64,000 nt of DNA from Planctomycetia bacterium (GCA_005790545.1 SXUL01000118.1:1-64000); one strand, 5' to 3'; positions 52,654-62,778 are shown, counted from the stretch's first letter. Numbers and translations: made by a program. Notes: generated from the letters alone by a model not told the origin.

Positions 52654-55290
52654 ATGCCCCGCAATTGCCTTGTTCACGCGTTCTCATTGATTCTGTTCTT
52701 GAGCTGTTCCCTCACGGCACAGAGTTGGGTGGCAGGTCCCTCGTTCACGACGGTCGGGGGACGGCAGTACGCCGCCGGAATCACCACAGCGAACATCGTC
52801 TACGCGCTCGGTGGCACACCGTTCACCGGAGCCAATGATGCCGCGGCGCACATGATCGCTGCGACAGGATCAACGTGGACCGCGGCTCCCGCAACGGAAG
52901 GACACTTCACGTCCATCGCGGCTGAGGTGGATTCCCTCGGACGCATCATCGTTTTCGGAGGCTCGTTCCCCGCTGGCGATCCGGGCGAGGCCTACGTGTG
53001 GGATGCCGTCAACGGCAACAACGGCGGCATCAACAATCGCTCCAACTGGGCGCCTGGAACCCTGTTCGCCCATTGCAGCGATGCGCTGGGCCGCATCTGG
53101 TCCATTGGTGGTGGCCCCGGAGCCAATCCAACGTTCGCTGCACCGAACAGCAATCGCGTGGAGCGCTACGACGCCAGCACCGATATCTGGAGCGCGATGC
53201 CAGCAATGCCGTCACAGGTCGCTGACGCAACAGCTTGCCACGACGGCCATGGCCGCATCCTCGTGTTCGGGGGTTTCAATGCGGCCGGAGTGCGCACCGC
53301 CAATGTGGCCTGCTTCGACACCCACATTTCCCAGTGGTCGGACACAACCATTCCGGACATGCCGGCACCACGCAGCGGAGCTCGCGCTGTTCTCGGAATG
53401 GACGGACTGATTCGCGTCATCGGAGGCAGCGACGGCGTGATCCGCAGCACTGTGTTCGTATTCAACCCCGTCTCAGGCGCGTGGAACCTCGGACCCAACC
53501 TGGCCACGGCACGCCAGCAATTCGGCTGCACCATGGATGCGCAGGGCTGGATCTGGGCCATGGGCGGAACAACGCCCACCGGCGCCACGAACAGCGTCGA
53601 GAAGCTCTTCACTCCGACTTGTCCGACGGTCAGCGTTCAACCCGTCAGCGTCACGGTCTATTCCGGCAGCGGTGCGGGTTTCAGCTTGACCGCGAGCGGA
53701 TCGGCCCCCTTCACCTATCAGTGGCGCCGCAACGGCATCCCTCTCAGCAATGGCGCGACCGGCAACGGCAGCACCATCGTTGGCGCCACCAGCGCTGGCC
53801 TCGGCATCCAAGGCGCCGTCGTGACAGATGTCGCCAACTATGACTGTGTGATCAACAACCTGTGCGGCACCGTCACCTCCTCCTCTGCGTCGCTCACATT
53901 GCTCCCCGCGCCTGTGCTGCCGCAGATGTTCCAGCTTGCGCTCCTGCATCCCGCGGGCGCCCAGCACTCCCGCGCGCACGGCGTTGCGGGCAACAAGATC
54001 GTCGGATCGGCGAAGTTCGTCTCGCCACCGTATGCATACCTCGACCATCCCCTCACGTGGACGCTCGGAAGCAACCTCGTGACGGACCACACACCCGCCA
54101 ACTCGGTTGGCGGCGAAATCGCTGCGATCCGTGGCGATCTCGCAGTGGGTTGGTTCTGGGCTCCTTACACAGTGCCGGGAGTCGGCACGGGTTACCACGC
54201 CAACTCTGCTGCGTGGTCCATGTCCACGGGACAATTCTGGAGCCTCAATTACGGTGGCAATGAAATCCACTATGCCACGTGCACAGATGGCACGCGCATC
54301 GCGGGCTGGGGCAAGTTCGATGAGGCTTCCCTCTACTCCAGAGCCATGCGTTGGCCGACGGTCACCAGCTTTGCGTACACGACCCCGCCATCAGGAACCA
54401 CCTCCTCGAGTTTTGCCGCTGTGGAAGGCAACGACTGGTACGGATCCGTCACTCAGGGTTCGACACACGCCGTGCGCTTGAACGGCAACGTCTGGACTGA
54501 CCTGCACCCCCCGGCCGTGGCCGGAGGCAGCTACATCAACGATGCCTCTGGAGGCCAACTCGTCGGCTACGTCGGTTCTCATGCATCGCTGTGGAGTGGT
54601 TCCGCCAACAGTTGGATGTCGCTGGCACCGGCAGGATCCGTTGGTTCGCAGGCCAGTGCGTGCTTGGCCGGCTACCAAGTGGGCGACAAGAGCCTCGCCA
54701 CCGGCGGGTACCACGCCATGCTCTGGTCGGGCAACTCCGCTGCGCCGGTGGACCTTCACACCTTCCTGCCCGCAAACTACAGCTCGTCGACCGCGATGGA
54801 CCTTCTCGTGCATGCGGATGGCAGCTTGACCATCTGCGGGATGGCGACCAACTCTTCGTTTTCGCCGGCGCGTCAGGAGGCGGTCGCATGGCACTCCGGC
54901 AATCTCCTGCAGCAGAACAGCTCGACGCTGTCCTTCGCGGCGGGCGGCACCGTGCAGTGGCAGCTCCAGGGCGGCCCTGCGCGCGCAGGACACAACTACC
55001 TGCTGCTGGGTTCACTCAGCGGCACGACGCCGGGCTTCGCACTTCCGGGTGGCGGCACCCTCGGGCTCCTGCCTGACGCCTACTTCTTCTTCCTCGCCAG
55101 CAACCCGAACACGCTCATCACGTCGTCGATGGGTATGCTGAATGCCAACGGTCAAGCTGCGGCTTCCGTGACGCTTCCCGCGGGCACTGCGCTGCCCATG
55201 CCCATGCAGGTGTGGCACGCCTTCGTTTCCTTCCCCGGAACCACACCGCAGTTCAGCGTCAGCAACACCACGCAGCTCTGGTTGCTCTGA
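52654..55290 (+). CDS. Secreted kelch-repeat/Ig-like protein
   Basis: An 878-residue exported protein. The signal peptide ends near LTAQSW. Kelch-type propeller blades run from about 30 to 330 (GGRQYAAGITTANIVYALGG, GRILVFGGFNAAG, APRSGARAVLGMDGLIRVIGG). An Ig-like domain at about 340-430 has the typical QPVSVTVYSG and FTYQWRRNGIPLS. A second group of repeats resembling HAF motifs (YLDHPLTWTLG, HASLWSGSANSWMSLAPAG) occupies 450-740. A C-terminal beta domain ends in TTQLWLL. Likely a cell-surface or extracellular binding protein; no enzyme motif is seen. ATG 52654 has GGAG 6 nt upstream. Confidence 0.85.
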   Translation: MPRNCLVHAFSLILFLSCSLTAQSWVAGPSFTTVGGRQYAAGITTANIVYALGGTPFTGANDAAAHMIAATGSTWTAAPATEGHFTSIAAEVDSLGRIIVFGGSFPAGDPGEAYVWDAVNGNNGGINNRSNWAPGTLFAHCSDALGRIWSIGGGPGANPTFAAPNSNRVERYDASTDIWSAMPAMPSQVADATACHDGHGRILVFGGFNAAGVRTANVACFDTHISQWSDTTIPDMPAPRSGARAVLGMDGLIRVIGGSDGVIRSTVFVFNPVSGAWNLGPNLATARQQFGCTMDAQGWIWAMGGTTPTGATNSVEKLFTPTCPTVSVQPVSVTVYSGSGAGFSLTASGSAPFTYQWRRNGIPLSNGATGNGSTIVGATSAGLGIQGAVVTDVANYDCVINNLCGTVTSSSASLTLLPAPVLPQMFQLALLHPAGAQHSRAHGVAGNKIVGSAKFVSPPYAYLDHPLTWTLGSNLVTDHTPANSVGGEIAAIRGDLAVGWFWAPYTVPGVGTGYHANSAAWSMSTGQFWSLNYGGNEIHYATCTDGTRIAGWGKFDEASLYSRAMRWPTVTSFAYTTPPSGTTSSSFAAVEGNDWYGSVTQGSTHAVRLNGNVWTDLHPPAVAGGSYINDASGGQLVGYVGSHASLWSGSANSWMSLAPAGSVGSQASACLAGYQVGDKSLATGGYHAMLWSGNSAAPVDLHTFLPANYSSSTAMDLLVHADGSLTICGMATNSSFSPARQEAVAWHSGNLLQQNSSTLSFAAGGTVQWQLQGGPARAGHNYLLLGSLSGTTPGFALPGGGTLGLLPDAYFFFLASNPNTLITSSMGMLNANGQAAASVTLPAGTALPMPMQVWHAFVSFPGTTPQFSVSNTTQLWLL

Positions 55291-55319
55291 GAAACGACCG
55301 TTGGTCAGGCTCATGGTGC

Positions 55320-55325
55320 TAGCTT
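55320..55325 (+). promoter_or_regulatory. Candidate -10 box (TAGCTT), leaderless spacing
   Basis: TAGCTT, then GGCACC, then the ATG at 55332: six nt, no ribosome-binding site. The identical GGCACC-ATG junction occurs at 9189-9197. Confidence 0.3.
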
Positions 55326-55331
55326 GGCACC

Positions 55332-55778
55332 ATGAGCGAACCGACTCCGCAACTGAACGGCATGATCGTTTGTGACACGGCGTTCCAACAAGCGCCGAGT
55401 GGCAAATGGTGCGTCATCGGCTCGTACAACACCGTGCTCGTGCGCGAGTTCCCCACCACGCACATGCCCTTCGTCGTGTTCCTCGCGCTGTCTGATTTCA
55501 CCGGCAACGTCGCGATGCGGCTCGTGGTGCGCGATCCGGAAGGAACGCAGCTCTGCGAGGTGCGCGGACAGTTCCCGAAGATCCCCATGACCAGCGTCGA
55601 GCTCGCGATGCCGTTCCCTCCCATCACATTCCAACGCGCTGGCACGCATTCTCTCGAGCTCTATCACGGCAACACCATGCTGCACATGCGGAGCTTTCAG
55701 GTTCTGCAGGCGCAACAAGCGCAACAACCGCAACAGCGCCCCGAAGGCGAGCCTCCTGCGGAGCCGACCGGAGACTGA
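55332..55778 (+). CDS. Small cytoplasmic protein (DUF6941-like)
   Basis: A 148-residue protein beginning PTPQLNGMIVCDTAFQ and reading as a beta sandwich (MRLVVRDPEGTQLCEVRGQF, THSLELYHGNTMLHMRSFQV), the form of DUF6941 proteins, whose role is unknown. The last 25 residues are a Gln/Ala/Pro-rich tail (QAQQAQQPQQRPEGE). No signal peptide or transmembrane helix. The gene stands alone between two secreted-protein genes with a promoter-like hexamer directly in front. Confidence 0.65.
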   Translation: MSEPTPQLNGMIVCDTAFQQAPSGKWCVIGSYNTVLVREFPTTHMPFVVFLALSDFTGNVAMRLVVRDPEGTQLCEVRGQFPKIPMTSVELAMPFPPITFQRAGTHSLELYHGNTMLHMRSFQVLQAQQAQQPQQRPEGEPPAEPTGD

Positions 55779-55849
55779 ACATGTTCACGCGAAGCGCCCT
55801 GCTCATGCCCCTTTGTCCATGAGCCGATGAGGCGACAGCGCAAGCGTCC

Positions 55850-57730
55850 ATGCGCCGGATCACCCACAAGATGACAGCAGTCCTGCGTCGGATCCTCTGG
55901 GTCCTCGCCGTTGTTGTTTGCACCACGGAACTGCCAGGCCAATCCACGCGGCCGGTGTATCCCGGCGCCGGTTCGCTCCATCGCTGGCTGGACCCAGTGC
56001 TTGGCAATGACGCCAACGCGGGCACAGCCGCCGCACCGTGGCGCACGCTCGACAAGCTGGAACTCATCACCCTCGCGCCAGGCACCATCGTGCACCTGAA
56101 ACAGGGCAGCTACTGGCTGAACGGCAGGCTGAGTCTGAGTGGACAGAACGGTACGCCCAGTGCCTGGATCGGCATCGAAGCCGAAGGCACGGTGCTCGTG
56201 CGCAACACGGCCTATGACAACGTGGTGCAGATCGCGAACTGCTCGTATCTGTACCTGCGCGGCCTGGACATCTCCCACGAGAATGGCAGTGCGGCCTACG
56301 GTTCATGGGCGCTGGTGGATGCCATCAAGTTCACAGGCAACTGCAACGATGTGAGCATCGACAGTTGCAAGCTGCATGACGTGGGTAACTGCGGCATTTC
56401 CAGTCAAGCGCCACTCGTGCAGCGCATCACGGTCTGGAACACGGAGATCGCCAACTGTTACTGCGGCATCTACTGGGGCTACTACGAAGATGTGAACAAG
56501 CGTTACGCCCACGACGGCCGCATCGCCTCAAACTGGATTCACGACTGCCCGCCAGCGGATCTGGACGGCACCGGCTACGGCATCCAGCTCAAGGGCGGCA
56601 GCCATGGCAACATCATCGAGGACAACGTGCTGGCCAACGTGGGTGGCTCCACGCGGGCTGGCATCTGCGTGTATCACGCTTCCACGAACCTCGCGATTTC
56701 GACGCAGCCGAACATCATCCGCCGCAATCTCGTGCGCAATGCGCGCAACGAAGGCATCTATGCCATCGAAGGCGCCGTGATCGAGAACAACATCCTCTCG
56801 GATTGCGTGAATGCAGGCATCCGCGTGACGCGCCGCGACACAGGCTCGTGGGGCGCTTTCTACGGACGGCTCTCGATTCGCCACAACACCGTGCAGCGCG
56901 TGATGAGCGCGAATGGCGTCGGATTGAGCCTGCAAACCAACACCTTCTCCGCGCCCTTCGTCGTCGCGAACAACTTCAGCCTTGTGAACGGCGCCGCCAC
57001 GCAGCGTGCCTTCGAAGGCCCCGCGAACTTCACGGGCACAGCCTCGCGCAACTACTGCTTCGGAACAACCACAGGTTCGAATCTCGGACTCATGGCCGCC
57101 AACGCCACGAACTTCATGTCACATACGTTCGGGAATGCGGGCTACGTCTATCCGAAGACCACCAGCGTATTCCTGAACCAGGCGGATCAGGCCCACGTCG
57201 CGGCCAATGACTTCAACGGTCTGCTTCGTACAGGTGGCACAGAACCAGGCGCCTATCACTTCACCACCAGCGCGAATCCCGGCTGGACACCCGCATCGAC
57301 TTTCAAGGGCTGGGGCGCGCTCAGCCTCGGAGTCACGGTTTCGGCACCGCTGGCCAGCACCGGCAGCTTCGTGACTGTCAGTGCAAGTCTCGTGAACGCC
57401 GGCCGGCCGCAACTCGCGGATCTCGTCCTCGGCATCGTGCTGCCTGATGCCCAGAGCGCGTTCCACTTCACCAATCCGCTCTTCCTCCAGATGGCTCCGG
57501 CACTCGATCAGCATCCCATCACCTGGAGCCGCGCGGCCACGAACATCGCCCTCGACGCACCCTTCAACCTCACACTCCCCAACGTCATCACGTTTCAGTG
57601 GCTGCCCACTCACCTCCTCGGCAACTACACCATTCGCGCCCTTCTTCTCGCCCCGGGCGCACTCACCGACGATTCCCTTGATGAAGGCGACGTCCTCGCT
57701 TCCGCCAGTTCGATGATCACGCACCTTTGA
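55850..57730 (+). CDS. Secreted right-handed beta-helix protein
   Basis: A 626-residue exported protein with signal peptide (RRILWVLAVVVCTTELPGQS). The mature start contains the DUF1565-like motif DPVLGNDANAGTAAAPWRTL, common at the front of parallel beta-helix proteins. The helix spans about 70-440 with repeated SIDSCKLHDVGNCGIS, NIIEDNVLANVGG and AVIENNILSDCVNAGI rungs. The final 150 residues form a separate beta domain. The fold is that of polysaccharide lyases and carbohydrate-binding proteins, but no lyase catalytic residues could be assigned. Start ATG 55850; ATG 55871 is an alternative. Confidence 0.85.
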   Translation: MRRITHKMTAVLRRILWVLAVVVCTTELPGQSTRPVYPGAGSLHRWLDPVLGNDANAGTAAAPWRTLDKLELITLAPGTIVHLKQGSYWLNGRLSLSGQNGTPSAWIGIEAEGTVLVRNTAYDNVVQIANCSYLYLRGLDISHENGSAAYGSWALVDAIKFTGNCNDVSIDSCKLHDVGNCGISSQAPLVQRITVWNTEIANCYCGIYWGYYEDVNKRYAHDGRIASNWIHDCPPADLDGTGYGIQLKGGSHGNIIEDNVLANVGGSTRAGICVYHASTNLAISTQPNIIRRNLVRNARNEGIYAIEGAVIENNILSDCVNAGIRVTRRDTGSWGAFYGRLSIRHNTVQRVMSANGVGLSLQTNTFSAPFVVANNFSLVNGAATQRAFEGPANFTGTASRNYCFGTTTGSNLGLMAANATNFMSHTFGNAGYVYPKTTSVFLNQADQAHVAANDFNGLLRTGGTEPGAYHFTTSANPGWTPASTFKGWGALSLGVTVSAPLASTGSFVTVSASLVNAGRPQLADLVLGIVLPDAQSAFHFTNPLFLQMAPALDQHPITWSRAATNIALDAPFNLTLPNVITFQWLPTHLLGNYTIRALLLAPGALTDDSLDEGDVLASASSMITHL

Positions 57731-57754
57731 GCACAACCGCGCGGTACTGATTGG

Positions 57755-58654
57755 TCAGTCGAACAAGCCCGGGTTGCGGGGGCGAGCGATGGAGCGAAGC
57801 TCGGGGAAGTGGTGGTGCATGGCCTCGGGCACGCGGAGCGGTGCCTTGGGGTCGAGCGAATGCACGAGCGAAAGCACCGCCGCGATGGCCTTGCCATGAA
57901 AGTGATTGTTGCCGACGAGCACGGTGGGCGCGCCATTGGCGCTGAGACTCTTGAGACGCGCCGTCCACTCCGCGAGTTCATCCGGCCGGTAGTGCCAGTC
58001 ATAGCGCGCATCACGGCCAGAACCTGAATCGAACCATGCGCGCGCGTTGCGTCCGTGCAAGCGCACATAGCCAAGCGCATGGGTGCGCAGGTCCGTGGGC
58101 GGGAGAGTGCCGCGTCCCTGTGGCTGGTCGATGTTCACGAAGGCCAAGCGCTGTGTTTCGATCCAGCGCAGCGATTCGGGTTTCAGCCAACTGGCGTGGC
58201 GTACTTCGAGAGCGAGTGTCCATTCGGCAGGCAGCAGCGCGCGCACGCGCGTCAGGCGTTCGCGGGTCCACGGGCTGTCGAGCACCGTGATGGGAAACTG
58301 CAACAGCACCGCAAGCAGACGGCCCGAGGATTGAAGAGGTTCGACACCTGCACACCAACGCGCCACTTCCGCCTCGGTACCCGGGCTGTCCTCATCGTGA
58401 GTGAAGCGCTGCCACCCCTTCACCACGAAGCGGAAATCAGGATGGCCTTCGAGCAATGTGAGCCACTGCCGCGCGCTGCTCTCCGCCACCGGTGCGTAGA
58501 AAGAGGCATTCAATTCCACAAGATTCACGTAGTCCGCGAGAAAGCGCAACGGGTGAAACCCCTGCGGACGGGCCAGCGGGTAGACCCTCCCCTTCCAGTC
58601 CGGGTAATCCCAACCGGCGGGGCCGAAATGAAATTGCTCATGCACGGCAAGCAT
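57755..58654 (-). CDS. DUF72 (YecE-like) protein
   Basis: A 299-residue TIM-barrel protein of the widespread DUF72 family. The N-terminus FHFGPAGWDYPDWKGRVYP and the segments NLVELNASFYAPVA, FRFVVKGWQRFTH, LALEVRHASWL, YVRLHGRN and VLVGNNHFHGKA are the family's conserved strands. The biochemical role is not known. No signal peptide. It converges with the beta-helix gene and is divergent from the cytochrome gene with about 50 nt between. Confidence 0.93.
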   Translation of the reverse strand: MLAVHEQFHFGPAGWDYPDWKGRVYPLARPQGFHPLRFLADYVNLVELNASFYAPVAESSARQWLTLLEGHPDFRFVVKGWQRFTHDEDSPGTEAEVARWCAGVEPLQSSGRLLAVLLQFPITVLDSPWTRERLTRVRALLPAEWTLALEVRHASWLKPESLRWIETQRLAFVNIDQPQGRGTLPPTDLRTHALGYVRLHGRNARAWFDSGSGRDARYDWHYRPDELAEWTARLKSLSANGAPTVLVGNNHFHGKAIAAVLSLVHSLDPKAPLRVPEAMHHHFPELRSIARPRNPGLFD

Positions 58655-58658
58655 GGGC

Positions 58659-58664
58659 TACGAT
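58659..58664 (+). promoter_or_regulatory. Candidate -10 box (TACGAT) for the cytochrome operon
   Basis: TACGAT preceded at 19 nt by TTGCTC. The start codon is 43 nt downstream and has its own GAGGA ribosome-binding site, so this transcript would be leadered. Confidence 0.25.
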
Positions 58665-58707
58665 CTTCTCACAGTGGTGGCATTAGGCCCCTCTGCTCGA
58701 GGACAAC

Positions 58708-60828
58708 ATGTCTGATGCAACTGCCTTGCCGGCGCCGCCCGGCCCGCAGTCGAGCGCCGAGATTCTCGCCCGCGAGGGCTGGAACTCACGCCTCGCTGGT
58801 TGGGTCACGGGGGCACTCGTAGCCGAATCCATCACGGGGCTCGTGATCTGGCTCGCGCCCTTCTCGCTGTCCGGGCAGTTCCAGGTGCTCCTGCACACGC
58901 TCCTCGGCCTTGCACTGCTCGTGCCCGCGAGCCTCTACGTCGCCGGCCATCTTCGCAGTTGGTGGCGCCAGCGCATGACCGCGGTGATGCTCCTCGGCTA
59001 CGCGCTCCTCGCAGCCACCTTGGTTTCCGTCGTCACAGGTCTGTTCGTCACATGGCAGTGCTTCATGGGCCCAAAGCTCTCCATCGCCTTTGATGATGTG
59101 CATCTCGTCAGTGCACTCGCTGTCACCGCGCTCCTCGTGGTGCATCTCGTGATGGCGTGGCAACGCCGCCGTCTCGGACTCACCGAGCCCGCTGCATTCC
59201 GTGCTGCGGTGCGGCTGTTCATGGTGCGCGTCGGAGTATTCAACCTTGTTTGCGCCGTGCTGGTCACTGTCCTCGCAGCACTCTGGCCGGAAAGCGTGCG
59301 CGAAATGGAGCCACCGGAGGGCTACAGCATGCCCGCCTACGCACAAAACTCGGAAGAGTATCGCGGCAACCCCTTCGCGCCGACCTACGCCCGCACAGCC
59401 AACGGGAAACTCGTTCCGCCCGAACTCCTCGGCGGCTCCGAATCCTGTGGCAGTTCCGGTTGCCACGAGCAGATCTACAAAGAGTGGCTTCCAAGCGCGC
59501 ACCGCTTCTCGGCGGCCAATCCGCCTTTCCAGCAGGTGCAGAAGAACTTCGCTGCCGACCGCGAACCCGCGGAAACACGCTACTGCGCCGGATGCCACGA
59601 TCCCATTTCGCTTTTCGCCGGCGCGAAGGACATTCACAACATGAGCCTGTCCGCGCCAGGCATGCAAGAGGGCTGTTCATGCGTGGCCTGCCATTCGCTC
59701 TCCAAGGTGGACCAGCGAGGCAATGCGGACTACGTGCTGACGCCTCCCCAGAAGTACATCGGCGAGAACGGCAGCGGCTTCGCGAAGGAGATCGCCGACT
59801 TCCTCATTCGCGCCTGGCCGAGGCAGCATCTCGCCGACTACGACCGCGCCGTCTTGAAACAGCCCGAGTTCTGCGGTGCCTGCCACAAGCAATTCATTCC
59901 CGAGGCCCTGAATCACTTCGGTGTGACGCCCGGACAGAACCAGTTTGATGAATGGCGGCGCAGCCACTGGCACGCGGAGGAACCATTGAAAGACCTCTCG
60001 TGCCGCGACTGCCACATGCGTCTCGTGGCAGATTCGAGTGATCCCGGACACGGCGAGGGCGGAGATCCACGCCGCACGAAAGACGATGGCAAGCACCGAC
60101 ATCACGGCTCCATCGGCACCAATTTCCTCATGCCGGAGGTGATGAAACTGGAAGGCTGGCAGGAGCAGGTGCGCCTCACGCACGAGTGGATGCGCGGCGA
60201 GACGATCTTGCCGGAGATCCAGCACTTGTGGCCGGAAGGGCCGGTCGCGACTTGCACCATCGTGTCTCCGGAGAGCATTGAAGCTGGCGCGGAACTCGAA
60301 CTCGGCATTGGAATCACGAACAGGAAGGCGGGCCACAATTTCATCACTGGCCCACTCGACTTCATCCGCGCGTGGGTTCATCTTGTCGTACGCGACGCGG
60401 ATGGCCGCATCCTCGCCGAGTGGGGCGGCATCGACCCCGTGACACGAGGCATTCTCGACACGCCCGGCGTTGCGCACGAGATTGGCAACGCGCGCGACAA
60501 GGGCACGCTCGTTCTCGAAGGCATGCCTGTGAACGCAGCCAAGGAGCCGCTCATTCGCCACGAGTTGTGGAAAGCCGCAGGCGGGAAGAGTCCGCGTGTG
60601 ATCTATCCCCTGCACTCCGACAATCAGACCTATCGCCTGCTGGTGCCTGCTGACGCGCGAGGGCCGCTCGCGGTCAGCGCCACGCTCAACTTCCGTCGTT
60701 ACCGGCAAGAGTTTCTCGACCTGGTGGTGCCGGAGATGGAGCGTGAGAGCGGCGTGCTGCAACCCACGGTGGCGCAGTCCACTGCGCTGGCCAGCATTCC
60801 AGTCACAGCACCGACTGGCGCGCGCTGA
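58708..60828 (+). CDS. Membrane cytochrome b fused to multiheme cytochrome c
   Basis: A 706-residue redox protein. Residues 30-150 form four membrane helices with His63, His81, His132 and His146, a b-type heme arrangement; a fifth helix spans about 172-192. The periplasmic part has four CxxCH sites (CAGCH 293, CVACH 325, CGACH 389, CRDCH 432) plus a CX4CH at 247-253, so up to five hemes c. Residues 500-690 form a beta domain. It could pass electrons between the quinone pool and a periplasmic or outer acceptor. Upstream GAGGA. Its stop overlaps the next gene (TGATG). No exact named homologue is recognised. Confidence 0.85.
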   Translation: MSDATALPAPPGPQSSAEILAREGWNSRLAGWVTGALVAESITGLVIWLAPFSLSGQFQVLLHTLLGLALLVPASLYVAGHLRSWWRQRMTAVMLLGYALLAATLVSVVTGLFVTWQCFMGPKLSIAFDDVHLVSALAVTALLVVHLVMAWQRRRLGLTEPAAFRAAVRLFMVRVGVFNLVCAVLVTVLAALWPESVREMEPPEGYSMPAYAQNSEEYRGNPFAPTYARTANGKLVPPELLGGSESCGSSGCHEQIYKEWLPSAHRFSAANPPFQQVQKNFAADREPAETRYCAGCHDPISLFAGAKDIHNMSLSAPGMQEGCSCVACHSLSKVDQRGNADYVLTPPQKYIGENGSGFAKEIADFLIRAWPRQHLADYDRAVLKQPEFCGACHKQFIPEALNHFGVTPGQNQFDEWRRSHWHAEEPLKDLSCRDCHMRLVADSSDPGHGEGGDPRRTKDDGKHRHHGSIGTNFLMPEVMKLEGWQEQVRLTHEWMRGETILPEIQHLWPEGPVATCTIVSPESIEAGAELELGIGITNRKAGHNFITGPLDFIRAWVHLVVRDADGRILAEWGGIDPVTRGILDTPGVAHEIGNARDKGTLVLEGMPVNAAKEPLIRHELWKAAGGKSPRVIYPLHSDNQTYRLLVPADARGPLAVSATLNFRRYRQEFLDLVVPEMERESGVLQPTVAQSTALASIPVTAPTGAR

Positions 60829-62672
60829 TGTGGCTTTTCAAGGCGGCGACGCAGCGGCAACGCCGCCTTTTCTGGGCCGTACTTGCCACTGTCGTCGGAA
60901 CTGGCGCTCTGGTGGTGCTCGTGGTGGTCATGCGGCGCATGCGGGACACGGATCTTGCAGAGGCCGGAGACCAGATCACTGCGGAGTTCCGCAATCTCGT
61001 CAGCGCCAACGCACCCACATTCCATTTCACCGATGTGGCGCAAGCCGTCGGCATCCGCATGCAGCACGGGCCCGGGGAGCGTCGTCGCATCCTGCCAGAA
61101 GACACAGGCTCTGGACTCGCATGGGGAGACTATGACGGCGACGGTGATCCTGATCTCTACGTCGTCAGCCTCGGCGTCGTGGGTGCAAAGACAGGAGAGT
61201 TCACGAACAAGTTGTTCAGAAATGATGGCGGGCGTTTCACTGACGTGACCGTGCATGCTGGAGTTGCAGATCCTGCGGGTTTCGGCATGGGCGCGAGCTT
61301 CGCCGACTTTGACAACGATGGCGATCTGGATCTGTACGTGACCAACCATGGAGCGGATCGGCTCTTTCGCAATGCAGGCAATGGCAGATTCACGGATGTG
61401 GCTCATGCAGCAGGTGTCACGGATGAACATTGGTCCACGGGGGTCGCGTGGGGCGACTTCGACCGCGACGGCCACCTTGATCTCTACGTCTGCAACTATC
61501 TCCGCCACGATGACGCAGTGGTCGCGCGGGCTTCCGCCTCGTCGGCGAAAGACGCGCAGATGTCCACGGCGAACGGGCCCGCAACAGTGCCTTGGACACT
61601 CAATCCCAGCGCCTTCGATCCGGTGCCCAATCGCCTCTACCACAACAACGGCAATGGGACGTTCACGGATGTGGCAGAGCGTCTCGGAGTTGCCGATGCG
61701 CAGGGCCGTTCACTCTCTGCAACCTTCGCGGATCTCGACGGCGACGGCTGGCTCGATCTCTACGTCAACAACGATGCCTCGCCGAACTCGCTGTTCCGCA
61801 ATCACTGCGGAGACGCGGCCGAGGCAACCGACCGACTCCAACCCTTCGCGGATCTCTCCACCATGTCCGGCACAGCGGATCCCCGCGCCTCCATGGGCCT
61901 TTCGCTGGGAGAACTGGGCAGCATGCTCGACAGCGCCGACGAACTACCCGACATGTTCCTCACTCACTGGGTGGCGCAGGAAGATGCCTTCTACATCAGC
62001 GTGATGATGCCCGGCGGCGTGCTTGAGTATCGGGACAAATCCCGGCAGTTGGGACTCGGAGAAGTCTCCATCGACACGGTGGGTTGGGGATGCACTCTGG
62101 CCGATCTCGACCTCGATGGTCGCCAGGATCTCGCAGTCGCAAACGGAAGCACTCTTGAGCGGCGCGACAATGCACAAATGCTCTTGGCAGAGCCCATGTT
62201 CCTCTATTGGAACGAAGGCCGACGCTTCGTGAACCTCGCTCCGTCAGCAGGGTCCGACGCAGCAGCGCCACGCAACGCCCGCGGTCTCGCCGCCGCAGAC
62301 TTCGACGCCGACGGCGATGTTGATCTCGCGCTCAACATCAACCGCGGCAGGCCGCTGCTGCTTCGCAACGACACGAAAACACCTGGGCGGAGTTTGACGG
62401 TCATCCTCGACGCACCGGACGCGCTCTGTCGGGGTGCGCGCATCGAGACAGTCACCTCTGGCAGGAAGCAACTCCGCTGGGTGGGTGCTGATGTCTCTTT
62501 CCTCTCGCAGCACGATCTGCGCCAGATCATCGGGCTCGGTCTGGCCAAGGCAGTCGACAGGCTCACCATCCGCTTCCTCGACGGTGTTGAAATCACCGAG
62601 ACCAACGTGCCAGCCGGGCGCATCACGGTCAAGCACCCGTTGCATCCGCAGCACTCCGCCCCGCCGCGTTGA
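60828..62672 (+). CDS. FG-GAP/ASPIC-UnbV (CRTAC-like) protein, membrane-anchored
   Basis: A 614-residue protein. One N-terminal transmembrane helix (AVLATVVGTGALVVLVVV, about 17-34) anchors an exported part. FG-GAP/VCBS propeller repeats with Ca-binding Asp loops follow (WGDYDGDGDPDLYV, FADFDNDGDLDLYV, WGDFDRDGHLDLYV, FADLDGDGWLDLYV, ADLDLDGRQDLAV, AADFDADGDVDLAL). The C-terminal ASPIC/UnbV domain (about 525-610) contains VGADVSFLSQHDLRQIIGLG and DRLTIRFLDG. ATG 60828 overlaps the stop of the multiheme cytochrome, so the two are made together and may interact. Function unknown. Confidence 0.9.
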   Translation: MWLFKAATQRQRRLFWAVLATVVGTGALVVLVVVMRRMRDTDLAEAGDQITAEFRNLVSANAPTFHFTDVAQAVGIRMQHGPGERRRILPEDTGSGLAWGDYDGDGDPDLYVVSLGVVGAKTGEFTNKLFRNDGGRFTDVTVHAGVADPAGFGMGASFADFDNDGDLDLYVTNHGADRLFRNAGNGRFTDVAHAAGVTDEHWSTGVAWGDFDRDGHLDLYVCNYLRHDDAVVARASASSAKDAQMSTANGPATVPWTLNPSAFDPVPNRLYHNNGNGTFTDVAERLGVADAQGRSLSATFADLDGDGWLDLYVNNDASPNSLFRNHCGDAAEATDRLQPFADLSTMSGTADPRASMGLSLGELGSMLDSADELPDMFLTHWVAQEDAFYISVMMPGGVLEYRDKSRQLGLGEVSIDTVGWGCTLADLDLDGRQDLAVANGSTLERRDNAQMLLAEPMFLYWNEGRRFVNLAPSAGSDAAAPRNARGLAAADFDADGDVDLALNINRGRPLLLRNDTKTPGRSLTVILDAPDALCRGARIETVTSGRKQLRWVGADVSFLSQHDLRQIIGLGLAKAVDRLTIRFLDGVEITETNVPAGRITVKHPLHPQHSAPPR

Positions 62673-62778
62673 TCGCGAGCCGAACAGTCGCGCGAGTGAA
62701 TCCGCGCATGCTGTTGCTGAACGACCTTCGGACTCCCTCGCTCCGCGAACCCGAATGTCTCGCACCGGCAAACAGGCG

